The notes beneath the pieces were generated by a model, which was not told the origin of the DNA, made no database searches, and saw only the letters and a list, made by a program, of their open reading frames with translations. Made by a program: the position numbers and the translations under genes. A stretch of 64,000 bases of DNA from Rhizobium mongolense USDA 1844 (GTDB taxonomy: Bacteria; Pseudomonadota; Alphaproteobacteria; Rhizobiales; Rhizobiaceae): the NCBI RefSeq assembly GCF_000419765.1, contig NZ_ATTQ01000015.1, positions 1 to 64,000 on the forward strand, written 5' to 3'. The number at the start of each line of letters is the position of its first letter. Within the stretch, counting starts at the first letter, position 1. Below are positions 25,206 through 34,117 of this stretch, in pieces.

Positions 25206-25889
25206 ATGCAAGTCGGGAATGCAAGATATTTAAAGCCCGGCGATCTGCCAGATTCGATCGCCGTCTTTCCTCTGACCGGCGCTCTTCTCCTGCCCACGGG
25301 ACAGCTTCCGCTGAATATTTTCGAGCCGCGTTATCTCGCGATGTTTGATGCCGCGTTGGGTGGCAACCGGCTCATCGGCATGGTCCAGCCGGCGCTTGGC
25401 GACAATGATTCGACGGCGGGCGACAAAAGCGGCGAACCTCATCTTGCTCCCGTCGGCTGCATCGGTCGGATCACCTCGTTCGCCGAGACGGGCGACGGGC
25501 GCTATATCGTTTCACTGACGGGCGTTTGCCGTTTCCGCCTGCTTGGCGAGAAAATGACGCATGAGCCGTTCAGAAGCTTCCGCATCGCTCCCTTCATTTC
25601 CGATCTCTCCGCACGCGATGAGGAAGATGCCGTCGATCGTGGCGCTTTGCTTTCCGCTTTCAGGGCCTATCTCGATGCGAACAAGCTGGAGGCCGACTGG
25701 GAAAGCGTCGAGCGCGCCAGCAATCTGACCCTCGTGAATTCGCTTGCGATGATGTCGCCCTTTGGCCCTGCAGAGAAGCAGGCGCTGCTGGAGGCTCCCG
25801 ATCTCAAGACCAGGGCAGAAACCCTGATCGCAATCACTGAAATCGTGCTCGCGCGTGTCTTCGGTGACTCGGATACGGTTTTGCAGTAA
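25206..25889 (+). CDS. LON substrate-binding domain protein
   Basis: A 227-residue protein consisting of the Lon N-terminal (LAN/PUA-like) substrate-recognition domain without the AAA+ or protease parts. The core is IAVFPLTGALLLPTGQLPLNIFEPRY followed by GVCRFRLLGE. In rhizobia this small protein commonly sits between the thioredoxin–TPR gene and a Trm112-like gene, as here. ATG 25206 (MQVGNARYL) is preferred over GTG 25185. Biochemical role unknown. Confidence 0.85.
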   Translation: MQVGNARYLKPGDLPDSIAVFPLTGALLLPTGQLPLNIFEPRYLAMFDAALGGNRLIGMVQPALGDNDSTAGDKSGEPHLAPVGCIGRITSFAETGDGRYIVSLTGVCRFRLLGEKMTHEPFRSFRIAPFISDLSARDEEDAVDRGALLSAFRAYLDANKLEADWESVERASNLTLVNSLAMMSPFGPAEKQALLEAPDLKTRAETLIAITEIVLARVFGDSDTVLQ

Positions 25890-25899
25890 ATCATCGGGT

Positions 25900-26088
25900 A
25901 TGGACGAAAAACTCAGTCGTATTGACCCGAAACTGCTTGAACTCCTTGTTTGTCCGCTCACCAAGGGCACGCTCCGCTATGACCGCGAGCACAACGAACT
26001 CGTCTCGGAAAAGGCGCGCCTAGCCTATCCGATCCGTGACGGCATCCCGATCATGCTGGTGTCAGAGGCGCGGCGGCTGGACGATTAG
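25900..26088 (+). CDS. Trm112-like / UPF0434 family small protein
   Basis: A 62-residue protein of the Trm112-like family. It has LLELLVCPLTKGTLRYDREHNELVS and the C-terminal AYPIRDGIPIMLVSEARRL typical of bacterial YcaR. Unlike zinc-binding Trm112 it keeps only one of the usual cysteines (CPLTKG). It may activate a methyltransferase partner. The gene starts 10 bases after the LON-domain gene and its last 4 bases overlap the convergent ubiquinone hydroxylase gene. Confidence 0.85.
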   Translation: MDEKLSRIDPKLLELLVCPLTKGTLRYDREHNELVSEKARLAYPIRDGIPIMLVSEARRLDD

Positions 26089-27299
26089 ATCGTCTCGCCT
26101 GCCAAAAGCCGCGGATTGTTCCTGGCCGCGATCCCGGCCGCCTGTCCGATGAAGAAGGACTTGAGGCCCGGGATCCTGTCGACGATGCCCAGGCCGACGT
26201 CGCGGGCAATGCGCACCGGCATCACGTCATTGGAGAACAGCCGGTTCAGCACGTCGGTCGTCACCCCCATACGGAATGTATCGAAGCGGCGCCAAGTCTG
26301 GTAGCGCTCGAGAATATTGATCGAGCCGATATCGAGCCCGAGCCGGTCGGCCTCGACGATGGTTTCTGCCAATGCTGCCACGTCCTTGAAGCCGAGATTG
26401 AGGCCTTGGCCGGAAATCGGGTGAATGCCGTGGGCTGCATCGCCAGCAAGTGCAAAGCGCGGCGCCACGAAGGCCCGGGCGAGCGTGAGGCCGAGCGGGA
26501 AGGCGCGCCTTTCGCCAATCACCTTGAGCGCGCCGAGCTTGTGGCCGAAACGGCGCTCCAGTTCCTCTTCGAAAATCAGGTCGTCGCCGGCGACAAGCCG
26601 GTCGGCATCGTGGGCGCGCTCGGTCCAGACTAGGGAAGACCGGTTGTTGGTGAGCGGCAGGATCGCAAACGGACCGGAAGGCAGGAAATGCTCTTCGGCG
26701 CAGCCATTGTGCGGCCGCTCGTGCTCGACGGTCACCACGATGCCGGACTGGCCGTAGTCCCAGCTGACCGTCTTTATGCCCGCCAGATCGCGGAGCTTCG
26801 AGCGCACGCCATCGCAGGCGACGAGCAAGCGTGATTCCAGTGCGCTGCCATCGGACAACGTCACGGAGATCCGGTTTTCTTCCGTCTTCAGGCCGGTGGC
26901 GCTCAGTCCATGCCGGATTTCGATGCCAAGCCGGTCGCAGACGCCGCGCAACGCGCGGACCAGGACGGCGTTCGGGATCATGTGTGCAAAAGGGCGGCCA
27001 TCTTCAACTTCACCATCGAAGGTGAGGAAAACCGGGCGGACCGGGTCGGCGGTCCTCGAATCGGTCACGATCATCTTGGTGATCGGCTGGGCTTCAGGCT
27101 GGATTTCCCCCCAGATGCCGAAGACTTCCAGCATCTTCGTTGCCGCGGCGATGATGGCCGAGGCGCGCATATCCTTCTGCCAGACATGCTCAGGCGCCGC
27201 TTCAACGACCGCAATATCGAGGTGGGGGGCTGCCTGCTTGACGGCGACCGCCGCGGAAAGGCCGACGTAACCTCCGCCAACAACCAGCATGTCCTGCAT
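26085..27299 (-). CDS. UbiH/UbiF/COQ6 family FAD monooxygenase (ubiquinone biosynthesis)
   Basis: A 404-residue class A flavin monooxygenase. The N-terminal GXGXXG-like motif is VVGGGYVGLSAAVAVKQ, the mid-region DG motif is LLVACDGVRSKLR, and the FAD ribityl motif is FALAGDAAHGIHPISGQGLN, the UbiH/COQ6 signature. It would hydroxylate the prenylated aromatic ring of ubiquinone; which position cannot be decided from sequence because alphaproteobacterial members vary in regioselectivity. It is transcribed divergently from tesB. Confidence 0.85.
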   Translation of the reverse strand: MQDMLVVGGGYVGLSAAVAVKQAAPHLDIAVVEAAPEHVWQKDMRASAIIAAATKMLEVFGIWGEIQPEAQPITKMIVTDSRTADPVRPVFLTFDGEVEDGRPFAHMIPNAVLVRALRGVCDRLGIEIRHGLSATGLKTEENRISVTLSDGSALESRLLVACDGVRSKLRDLAGIKTVSWDYGQSGIVVTVEHERPHNGCAEEHFLPSGPFAILPLTNNRSSLVWTERAHDADRLVAGDDLIFEEELERRFGHKLGALKVIGERRAFPLGLTLARAFVAPRFALAGDAAHGIHPISGQGLNLGFKDVAALAETIVEADRLGLDIGSINILERYQTWRRFDTFRMGVTTDVLNRLFSNDVMPVRIARDVGLGIVDRIPGLKSFFIGQAAGIAARNNPRLLAGETI

Positions 27300-27383
27300 C
27301 GCCCGCTCTCCGCGCCTTGTGATTACAATGATGATCTATATAGATCATCGCATCCCCACTTCCTACCGTTGGGAGCTGAACAA

Positions 27384-28268
27384 ATGATGGAAGACGCGGC
27401 CAAACCCACAGCCATGGAAACGCTGCTCGCCACGCTCGATCTTGAGCCGATCGAAGTCGATATCTTTCGCGGCCGCAGTCCGCAGGTCGGCTGGCAGCGC
27501 GTCTTTGGCGGACAGGTGATCGGTCAGGCATTGATGGCTGCCCAGCGGACAATTGAGACAGAGCGCTTCGTTCACTCGCTGCATGCTTATTTCATGCGGC
27601 CGGGCGATCCGTCCGTGCCGATCGTCTATCAGGTGGAGCGCATCCGTGACGGAGCGAGCTTCAACACGCGCCGGGTCGTGGCAATCCAGCACGGCAAGGC
27701 AATTTTTGCACTCTCGTGCTCCTTCCAGATCGAGGAACCGGGGTTCGATCATCAGATCGTGATGCCTGATATCCCCATGCCGGAAAGACTGCTCGGCGAA
27801 CAGCAGCTCAAGGAGCAGTATCTCGCGCATGCGCCGGCGGCTGTGCGCAAGTACTGGGAGCGCGAACGGCCGATCGAAATCCGGCCGGTCTCCTTGACAC
27901 ATTATTTTTCCGACAAGAAGCTCGACCCCCGCCAGGACGTCTGGGTGCGCGCAACAGGGCCGGTCCCGGACAACCGGCTCTATCAAGCTGCCGTGCTTGC
28001 CTATCTCTCCGACATGACGCTGCTCGATACCTCGCTCTACGCTCACGGGACGTCGATCTTCGACCAGAGCCTGCAGGTTGCGAGCCTTGACCATTCCATG
28101 TGGTTTCATCGGCCTGATAAACTTGAGGATTGGCTGCTTTACACACAAGATAGCCCATCGGCTTTTGGTGCTCGCGGTCTCACGCGCGGTAGCCTTTTTA
28201 CCCGATCGGGTGTTCTGATTGCGTCAGTCGCGCAGGAAGGTTTGATTCGGAAAAAGGCAAATGAATAA
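27384..28268 (+). CDS. tesB: Acyl-CoA thioesterase II
   Basis: A 294-residue double hot-dog thioesterase. Hallmarks are RSPQVGWQRVFGGQVIGQAL, VHSLHAYFMRPGDP and the C-terminal LDHSMWFHRP. The catalytic Asp/Thr/Gln site of TesB includes the Asp in AYLSDMTLLDT. It hydrolyses medium- and long-chain acyl-CoA in the cytoplasm. ATG 27384 is chosen because GGGAG at 27371–27375 is 8 bases upstream. Its end is followed by the nitrogen-regulated promoter region of glnK. Confidence 0.9.
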   Translation: MMEDAAKPTAMETLLATLDLEPIEVDIFRGRSPQVGWQRVFGGQVIGQALMAAQRTIETERFVHSLHAYFMRPGDPSVPIVYQVERIRDGASFNTRRVVAIQHGKAIFALSCSFQIEEPGFDHQIVMPDIPMPERLLGEQQLKEQYLAHAPAAVRKYWERERPIEIRPVSLTHYFSDKKLDPRQDVWVRATGPVPDNRLYQAAVLAYLSDMTLLDTSLYAHGTSIFDQSLQVASLDHSMWFHRPDKLEDWLLYTQDSPSAFGARGLTRGSLFTRSGVLIASVAQEGLIRKKANE

Positions 28269-28274
28269 AAAATG

Positions 28275-28286
28275 TGCAAATTTGCA
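28275..28286. promoter_or_regulatory. Palindrome upstream of glnK, candidate NtrC enhancer site
   Basis: TGCAAATTTGCA is a perfect 12-base palindrome about 100 bases upstream of the sigma-54-like element, the usual distance for an NtrC site. It keeps the TGCA…TGCA ends of NtrC targets but not the complete consensus. Confidence 0.35.
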
Positions 28287-28389
28287 AATTTGGGCATTAT
28301 TTGGGCGGTTGTTGCCACGTCATTTGCCTCTTAAATAGCATCGTTCATTATACTCTTTATTTTTCAATAACTTATAATCTGCTCGAAAC

Positions 28390-28405
28390 TGGCACGCCCT
28401 TTGAA
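28390..28405 (+). promoter_or_regulatory. Sigma-54 (RpoN)-like promoter of glnK–amtB
   Basis: TGGCACGCCCTTTGAA matches the -24 block TGGCACG exactly, and has TTGA instead of TTGC at -12 with the correct 4-base spacer. It lies 86 bases before the glnK start, as expected for a nitrogen-starvation operon. Confidence 0.7.
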
Positions 28406-28490
28406 TGTAGATCCCCAGTCGCTGTTCGTGAACGTCAGCGGCAAGGAGAGTCGGCTCCGCGCCGAGGATAACGAAGGATGGGAAAACCAG

Positions 28491-28829
28491 ATGAAAATTG
28501 TGATGGCCATTATCAAGCCGTTCAAGCTCGATGAGGTCCGCGAAGCCCTCACCGCGATCGGCATCCAGGGCCTGACCGTGACCGAAGTGAAGGGCTACGG
28601 ACGCCAGAAGGGACATACCGAAATCTATCGCGGTACGGAATATGCGGTCAGCTTCCTGCCGAAGCTCAAGATCGAAATCGCAGTCGCATCAGAAATCGTC
28701 GACAAGGCCGTCGAAGCCATCGCGTCGTCGGCCAAGACCGGCCAGATCGGCGACGGCAAGATTTTCGTCTACTCGATCGACCATGCCGTCCGTATCCGCA
28801 CGGGCGAAACCGATACCGAAGCGCTGTAA
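28491..28829 (+). CDS. glnK: Nitrogen regulatory protein PII (GlnK)
   Basis: A 112-residue PII trimer subunit. Tyr51 in the T-loop (HTEIYRGTEYAVSF) is the uridylylation site; the B-loop is TGQIGDGKIFV and the C-terminal RTGETDTEAL is standard. It senses 2-oxoglutarate and ATP/ADP and blocks the ammonium channel under nitrogen excess. The ATG at 28491 begins the conserved MKIVMAIIKPF; longer in-frame starts add unrelated residues. It is directly followed by amtB, which marks it as GlnK rather than GlnB. Confidence 0.95.
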   Translation: MKIVMAIIKPFKLDEVREALTAIGIQGLTVTEVKGYGRQKGHTEIYRGTEYAVSFLPKLKIEIAVASEIVDKAVEAIASSAKTGQIGDGKIFVYSIDHAVRIRTGETDTEAL

Positions 28830-28857
28830 GAACGGCTGAGCAAGGAGCTTTATTCCA

Positions 28858-30285
28858 ATGTCAATTTCGAAGTTTTCTTCCATATTTGCGCGGCTCGGGG
28901 CTGCGTCTGCCGCGCTCTTAGCGCCGGTCGTCGCCTTTGCGCAGGAGACCGCGCCGGCTGCTGCCGATGCCGCGGCTCCAGCCTTCACCATGGACAAGGG
29001 TGACAATACCTGGATGCTCGTCTCCTCGGCGCTCGTGCTGTTGATGACCATTCCCGGCCTGGCTCTCTTCTATGGCGGCCTCGTGCGCGCCAAGAACATG
29101 CTCTCCGTGCTGATGCAGGTCTTCATGATCACCGCTGTTGTGTCCCTGATCTGGGTCACCTACGGCTACTCGCTGGCCTTCACCGACGGCGGTTCGCTGA
29201 ACAGCTTCATCGGCGGTTTCTCCAAGGCCTTCCTTGCTGGCGTCAACACGTCGTCGCTCGCCGAGACCTTCACGAAGGGCGTCGCCATTCCGGAATACAC
29301 CTTCATCGTGTTCCAGATGACGTTTGCCTGCATCACGCCCGGCCTCATCGTCGGTGCGTTTGCCGAGCGCATCAAGTTCTCCGCCGTCATGCTGTTCGTT
29401 GTCCTGTGGGTCACCTTCATCTACTTCCCGATGGCGCACATGGTCTGGTTCTGGGGTGGTCCGAGCTCCTACAGCTCGCCGTCCGGCCTGATCTTCTCCT
29501 ATGGTGCAATCGACTTCGCCGGCGGCACGGTCGTTCACATCAATGCCGGTATTGCCGGTCTTGTCGGCGCCATCATGCTTGGCAAGCGCACGGGTTATAA
29601 GAAGGAAATCATGGCTCCGCACTCGATGACGCTCACCATGGTCGGCGCATCGCTTCTGTGGGTAGGCTGGTTCGGCTTCAACGCCGGTTCCAACCTCGAA
29701 GCCAACTCCTATGCTTCGCTCGCGATGATCAACACCTTCGTCGCAACGGCTGCTGCCGCTGTTTCCTGGTGCATCGTCGAAACCTTCGCCCGCGGCAAGG
29801 CTTCCATGCTGGGTGCCGCTTCGGGTGCTGTTGCCGGTCTCGTTGCCGTTACGCCGGCAGCAGGCTTTGCAGGTCCGATGGGCTCGATCGTTCTCGGCCT
29901 GATCGTTTCGCCGGCCTGCTACTTCTTCGTCGACGTCGTGAAGAACAAGTTCAACTACGACGACAGCCTTGACGTCTTCGGCGTGCATTGCATTGGCGGC
30001 ATCATCGGCGCCATCGGCACCGGCATTCTCGTCAACCCGGCTCTCGGCGGCGCAGGTATCGTCGACTACTCGACGCCGGACTTTGCTGCATCCTACGCCG
30101 GTACGGCAACCCAGGTCTGGGCTCAGCTAAAGGGCGTCCTGACGACCCTCGTCTGGTCGGGCGTCGGCTCTGCGATCCTCTACAAGATCGTCGACCTCAT
30201 CGTCGGCCTGCGCGTAACCCCGGAGGCAGAACGCGAAGGTCTCGACCTGTCGACCCATGGCGAAGCCGCCTACCACTCTTCCTGA
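28858..30285 (+). CDS. amtB: Ammonium transporter AmtB
   Basis: A 475-residue Amt channel with an N-terminal signal peptide (cleavage after AFA, before QETAPAA) and 11 membrane helices. Conserved elements include DNTWMLVSSALVLLMTIPGLALFYGGLVR, DFAGGTVVHINAGIAGLVGA with the first pore His, and DVFGVHCIGGIIGAIGTG with the second. It conducts ammonium across the inner membrane and is gated by GlnK encoded 28 bases upstream. Two hairpins follow, the second a strong terminator. Confidence 0.95.
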   Translation: MSISKFSSIFARLGAASAALLAPVVAFAQETAPAAADAAAPAFTMDKGDNTWMLVSSALVLLMTIPGLALFYGGLVRAKNMLSVLMQVFMITAVVSLIWVTYGYSLAFTDGGSLNSFIGGFSKAFLAGVNTSSLAETFTKGVAIPEYTFIVFQMTFACITPGLIVGAFAERIKFSAVMLFVVLWVTFIYFPMAHMVWFWGGPSSYSSPSGLIFSYGAIDFAGGTVVHINAGIAGLVGAIMLGKRTGYKKEIMAPHSMTLTMVGASLLWVGWFGFNAGSNLEANSYASLAMINTFVATAAAAVSWCIVETFARGKASMLGAASGAVAGLVAVTPAAGFAGPMGSIVLGLIVSPACYFFVDVVKNKFNYDDSLDVFGVHCIGGIIGAIGTGILVNPALGGAGIVDYSTPDFAASYAGTATQVWAQLKGVLTTLVWSGVGSAILYKIVDLIVGLRVTPEAEREGLDLSTHGEAAYHSS

Positions 30286-30298
30286 TCGCAGGGATAGC

Positions 30299-30320
30299 GG
30301 CGCCCGGCAAAGGGCGCCGC
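30299..30320 (+). repeat. Inverted repeat after amtB
   Basis: CGGCGCCC and GGGCGCCG flank a 6-base loop just after amtB. It lacks a T tract and probably acts as a 3'-end stabilising hairpin ahead of the terminator at 30367. Confidence 0.5.
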
Positions 30321-30366
30321 TGAACAGCCCGTCGCGGCCTATCGAATTAAATATAGGCTGCATCTT

Positions 30367-30397
30367 GGCCCGGACCTTAGGTTCGGGCCTTTTTATT
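30367..30397 (+). terminator. Rho-independent terminator of glnK–amtB
   Basis: A 10-bp stem (GGCCCGGACC with GGTTCGGGCC, one G·U pair) around the loop TTA, followed by TTTTTATTT. Confidence 0.9.
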
Positions 30398-30527
30398 TGG
30401 CGGTCCGGCTTGTCCAGTCTCTCATGGTTAACATCGCTTTAACCCTCCTTTGATTAGGTGGGGCGGACGCATATTGCGTGGCGACGCTTCGGCGATTCGC
30501 GCGCTCAGCATTGGACGGGTTGGGTAT

Positions 30528-33194
30528 ATGGCAAGAAGCACGTCGCCGGTGATCGATAGCCGGCCGGACCGTTTCTCCCTCTCAGGGTTCGTGTTCCGGC
30601 AGGCGCAGGCTCTCCTGGGCTTTGCGATCTTCCTGCTATTGGCGCTCGCGGTCGCGGCACTCGCGACATGGAACGTCACAGATCCAAGCTATTCCTACGC
30701 GACCGGCAATGCGCCGGCAAATGTCCTGGGATATGGCGGTGCCGCATTTGCTGACCTCGCGATGCAGTTCTTCGGCCTTGCAAGCGTCGTGGCGCTGTTG
30801 CCGGTCGTCGCCTGGGCCCTGGCATTGATTTCAGGCCGCCGCATGAGCCGCATTCCTCAACGGGCCGGCGCCTGGGCTCTCGGCTCGATCCTTTCGTCTG
30901 CCGTGATCGGCTGCTTCCCGCCGCCGCTGACATGGCCGATCCCGAACGGCATCGGCGGCGTCATCGGCGATATGATCCTTCGTTTTCCGGCTCTCTTCGT
31001 CGGCGCCTACCCAAGTGGTGCGTTCGCGACGGCTGTCGGCTGCGTGTTCGTGCTGCCCACCGCCTGGATGATGCTCTTTGCTGCCGGCATCCTCGGCCGC
31101 ACGGAAGCTGAAGAGGATGAGGGCGATGCACTCGTGGCCATACCTTCCAAGGCCCGCTCTGTTGGTGATGCCGACGAGGATGAGGACGACGAAGACGGCG
31201 GCTGGCTTGCGTTCGGAGCGCTGACGCATGCCTGGTATATGAGCCAAGCGCGGATGCGCCGCATCCTCGGCATGGCGCCACGCAAGCGCCGCCAGAGCGA
31301 TTTCGAATCGCCCTACGACTTCAACGACGACGAATTCGGTACGCTGAACGAGCCCGTCCGCGCCAAGGCGCCGGCAGGCCGCAGCGAGCGCCTGGAGCCG
31401 TCGATGGAACCGCGCGTCAGTTCGCCGCGCCGGGTCGTCTCTGCACCCTCGATTTCGCTCGACGACGACGATGGCGAAGTGCCATTCGATAGCGACATGC
31501 CTCCGCGTCCGGCCGATATTCTGCCGGATGACGACGAAGATGACTGGATGATACGTGCGCCGGCAAAGGCCGCCGGCGGCAAGCCCGAGCCGCGCGTCGT
31601 GCCGCAGATCTCGCGTCCGAAGCCCGGTGCCCGCATCGAACGCGAACAGCAGGGTTCCTTCATTCGTCCGGAAGGTTTCCAGCTTCCCTCGATTCATCTG
31701 CTCGCCGAACCAAAGAATGTCATCCGTGACTCATCGCTTTCCGCCGATGCGCTGGAACAGAATGCCCGCATGCTCGAAGGCGTCCTGGAAGACTTCGGCG
31801 TCAAGGGTGAAATCATCCATGTCCGCCCTGGCCCAGTCGTCACACTTTACGAACTCGAGCCGGCCCCGGGCATCAAGTCCTCACGCGTTATCGGCCTTGC
31901 CGACGACATTGCCCGCTCCATGAGCGCGATCGCCGCCCGTGTCGCTGTCGTCCCTGGCCGCAACGCGATCGGCATCGAATTGCCAAACTCAACGCGTGAA
32001 ACTGTTTACCTGCGCGAACTGATCGCATCGCGTGATTTCGAAGGTTCGAAGGCGAAGCTTGCCATGGCACTCGGCAAGACGATCGGCGGCGAAGCCGTCA
32101 TTGCCGATCTCGCGAAGATGCCCCACCTGCTGGTTGCCGGTACGACAGGCTCCGGTAAGTCGGTTGCCATCAACACCATGATCCTCTCGCTGCTCTACCG
32201 TCTGACGCCGGAACAGTGCCGCTTGATCATGATCGACCCGAAGATGCTCGAACTCTCGGTCTATGATGGCATTCCGCATCTGCTGTCGCCGGTAGTCACC
32301 GATCCGAAGAAGGCTGTCGTCGCGCTCAAATGGACCGTCCGCGAGATGGAAGAGCGCTACAAGAAGATGTCGAAGATCGGGGTCCGCAACATCGATGGCT
32401 TCAATGCGCGCGTTGAGCAGGCGCTGGCCAAGGGCGAAGCCATCTCCCGAACCGTGCAGACAGGCTTTGACCGCCACACCGGCGAAGCGATGTACGAAAC
32501 CGAGGAATTCGACCTGCAGCCGATGCCCTATATCGTCGTCATCATCGACGAAATGGCTGACCTCATGATGGTCGCCGGCAAGGATATTGAAGGCGCCGTC
32601 CAGCGTCTGGCGCAGATGGCGCGCGCCGCCGGCATTCACGTCATCATGGCGACCCAGCGTCCGTCCGTCGACGTCATTACCGGCACGATCAAGGCGAATT
32701 TCCCGACCCGCATTTCCTTCCAGGTCACCTCGAAGATCGACAGCCGCACAATCCTTGGCGAGCAGGGCGCCGAGCAACTGCTCGGCATGGGCGATATGCT
32801 CTATATGGCTGGCGGCGGGCGCATCCAGCGCGTGCATGGTCCCTTCGTGGCTGATATGGAAGTCGAGGAGATCGTTTCCTATCTGAAGACCCAGGGCGCA
32901 CCGCAATATCTCGATGCGATCACCGCTGATGACGACGAGGACGATGATTACGGCGGTCCGGCCGGGACGTCCAATCTGGCGGATTCCGACGATCCCTATG
33001 ATCAGGCAGTCGCCATCGTGCTTCGCGACGGCAAGGCCTCGACCTCCTACATCCAGCGCCGTCTCGGCATCGGTTACAACCGCGCCGCATCATTGATCGA
33101 GCGCATGGAGCAGGAAGGCGTCATCGGACCTGCGAACCACGCAGGCAAGCGCGAAATCCTGGTTCCGACCGAAGGCGATATCCTCGATCGCTAG
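30528..33194 (+). CDS. ftsK: DNA translocase FtsK
   Basis: An 888-residue protein. The N-terminal domain has four membrane helices (residues about 20–200), followed by an acidic, Pro-rich linker (about 200–400) and the RecA-like motor. Walker A is GTTGSGKSVAIN at about residue 538, Walker B is IVVIIDEMADLMMV, and the C-terminal gamma winged helix (about 820–880) ends QEGVIGPANHAGKREIL and reads polar KOPS sites. It pumps chromosome ends through the septum to the dif site. ATG 30528 is the first start consistent with the family; upstream in-frame codons overlap the promoter region. Confidence 0.95.
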   Translation: MARSTSPVIDSRPDRFSLSGFVFRQAQALLGFAIFLLLALAVAALATWNVTDPSYSYATGNAPANVLGYGGAAFADLAMQFFGLASVVALLPVVAWALALISGRRMSRIPQRAGAWALGSILSSAVIGCFPPPLTWPIPNGIGGVIGDMILRFPALFVGAYPSGAFATAVGCVFVLPTAWMMLFAAGILGRTEAEEDEGDALVAIPSKARSVGDADEDEDDEDGGWLAFGALTHAWYMSQARMRRILGMAPRKRRQSDFESPYDFNDDEFGTLNEPVRAKAPAGRSERLEPSMEPRVSSPRRVVSAPSISLDDDDGEVPFDSDMPPRPADILPDDDEDDWMIRAPAKAAGGKPEPRVVPQISRPKPGARIEREQQGSFIRPEGFQLPSIHLLAEPKNVIRDSSLSADALEQNARMLEGVLEDFGVKGEIIHVRPGPVVTLYELEPAPGIKSSRVIGLADDIARSMSAIAARVAVVPGRNAIGIELPNSTRETVYLRELIASRDFEGSKAKLAMALGKTIGGEAVIADLAKMPHLLVAGTTGSGKSVAINTMILSLLYRLTPEQCRLIMIDPKMLELSVYDGIPHLLSPVVTDPKKAVVALKWTVREMEERYKKMSKIGVRNIDGFNARVEQALAKGEAISRTVQTGFDRHTGEAMYETEEFDLQPMPYIVVIIDEMADLMMVAGKDIEGAVQRLAQMARAAGIHVIMATQRPSVDVITGTIKANFPTRISFQVTSKIDSRTILGEQGAEQLLGMGDMLYMAGGGRIQRVHGPFVADMEVEEIVSYLKTQGAPQYLDAITADDDEDDDYGGPAGTSNLADSDDPYDQAVAIVLRDGKASTSYIQRRLGIGYNRAASLIERMEQEGVIGPANHAGKREILVPTEGDILDR

Positions 33195-33331
33195 AGGCTG
33201 AAAAAATATGCCGGGGCAATGACTTCACGGAAACCTGATCGCCTCGGAAACGTTACCTTCTGCAGCGATGCTTCTGCGCCTTGAAGACGCCGCCTTTCGG
33301 CAGCATGCAGGTCGCATCATAGGAGACCTAG

Positions 33332-34000
33332 ATGACCAACTCCGATTTCCATTCCAGTGGCTTGCTGCTGAACCGCCGTCACCTTCTCGGCGCCATGGCT
33401 CTGGCGGCTGTTTCGGCTGCAGCGCCTTTCGACGCCTTCGCGCAGGCAGCGGCCGGCGGTTCTTCGACGGCACAGGCGATTGCCAACCACTTCTCCAACG
33501 TAGCCACCATGCAGGGCGAATTCGTGCAGTTCGGCCCGCGCGGCGAGCAGACGGGCGGCAAATTCTTCATCGAGCGTCCCGGCAAGCTTCGCTTCAACTA
33601 CGACGATCCGTCGCCGATCCGGGTGATCTCCGACGGCAGGAATGTTGCGGTCGGTAACCTGAAACTGAAGACCTGGAGCCTCTATCCGCTTTCCAAGACG
33701 CCGCTCAGCCTGCTGCTTGCACGCAGGATCAACCTGTCGGACGGTTCGGTAAAGAGCGTGAAGGAAGAATCGGACCTGACGACGATCGCGCTTGGCAATA
33801 AGACGATCTTCGGCAATTCGACGATCACGATGATGTTCGATCCGAAGACCTACGATCTGCGTCAGTGGACGATCACCGATAATCAGGGCAAGGACACATC
33901 CGTAATGGTGTTCAATGTGAGGACCGGCGTTCAGTTTGATCAGAAGGTCTTCAGAGTGCCGTACGAAAGCATTCCAGGCACTGCCGCTTCCCGTGACTGA
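33332..34000 (+). CDS. lolA: Outer-membrane lipoprotein carrier protein LolA family
   Basis: A 222-residue periplasmic protein. The leader has a twin-arginine-like motif (NRRHLLGAMALAAVSAAAP) and likely cleavage after DAFA. The mature part shows the LolA fold: MQGEFVQFGPRGEQTGGKFF, then the conserved RPGKLRFNYDDPSP. It ferries lipoproteins from LolCDE to the outer membrane. Position after ftsK is the usual order in rhizobia and E. coli. A strong terminator follows at 34022–34047. Confidence 0.88.
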   Translation: MTNSDFHSSGLLLNRRHLLGAMALAAVSAAAPFDAFAQAAAGGSSTAQAIANHFSNVATMQGEFVQFGPRGEQTGGKFFIERPGKLRFNYDDPSPIRVISDGRNVAVGNLKLKTWSLYPLSKTPLSLLLARRINLSDGSVKSVKEESDLTTIALGNKTIFGNSTITMMFDPKTYDLRQWTITDNQGKDTSVMVFNVRTGVQFDQKVFRVPYESIPGTAASRD

Positions 34001-34021
34001 TGTCATATGACTTTCTGTGAA

Positions 34022-34047
34022 AAACGCCCGGTGAAAGCCGGGCGTTT
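34022..34047 (+). terminator. Rho-independent terminator after lolA
   Basis: AAACGCCCGG at 34022–34031 pairs with CCGGGCGTTT at 34038–34047 across a 6-base loop; the A and T ends make it usable in both directions. It lies between lolA and xthA. Confidence 0.85.
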
Positions 34048-34117
34048 CTGCTTGTGGACGTTCCATCCCCAGCGCCTTTGCTCTAAGGCCTTTTCAGTCT
34101 CGTTGAAAGGCAATGGC

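Noticed and set aside
28918..29988. 356-codon open frame opposite amtB
   Set aside because: Antisense shadow of a conserved membrane protein gene, giving an implausible charged sequence.
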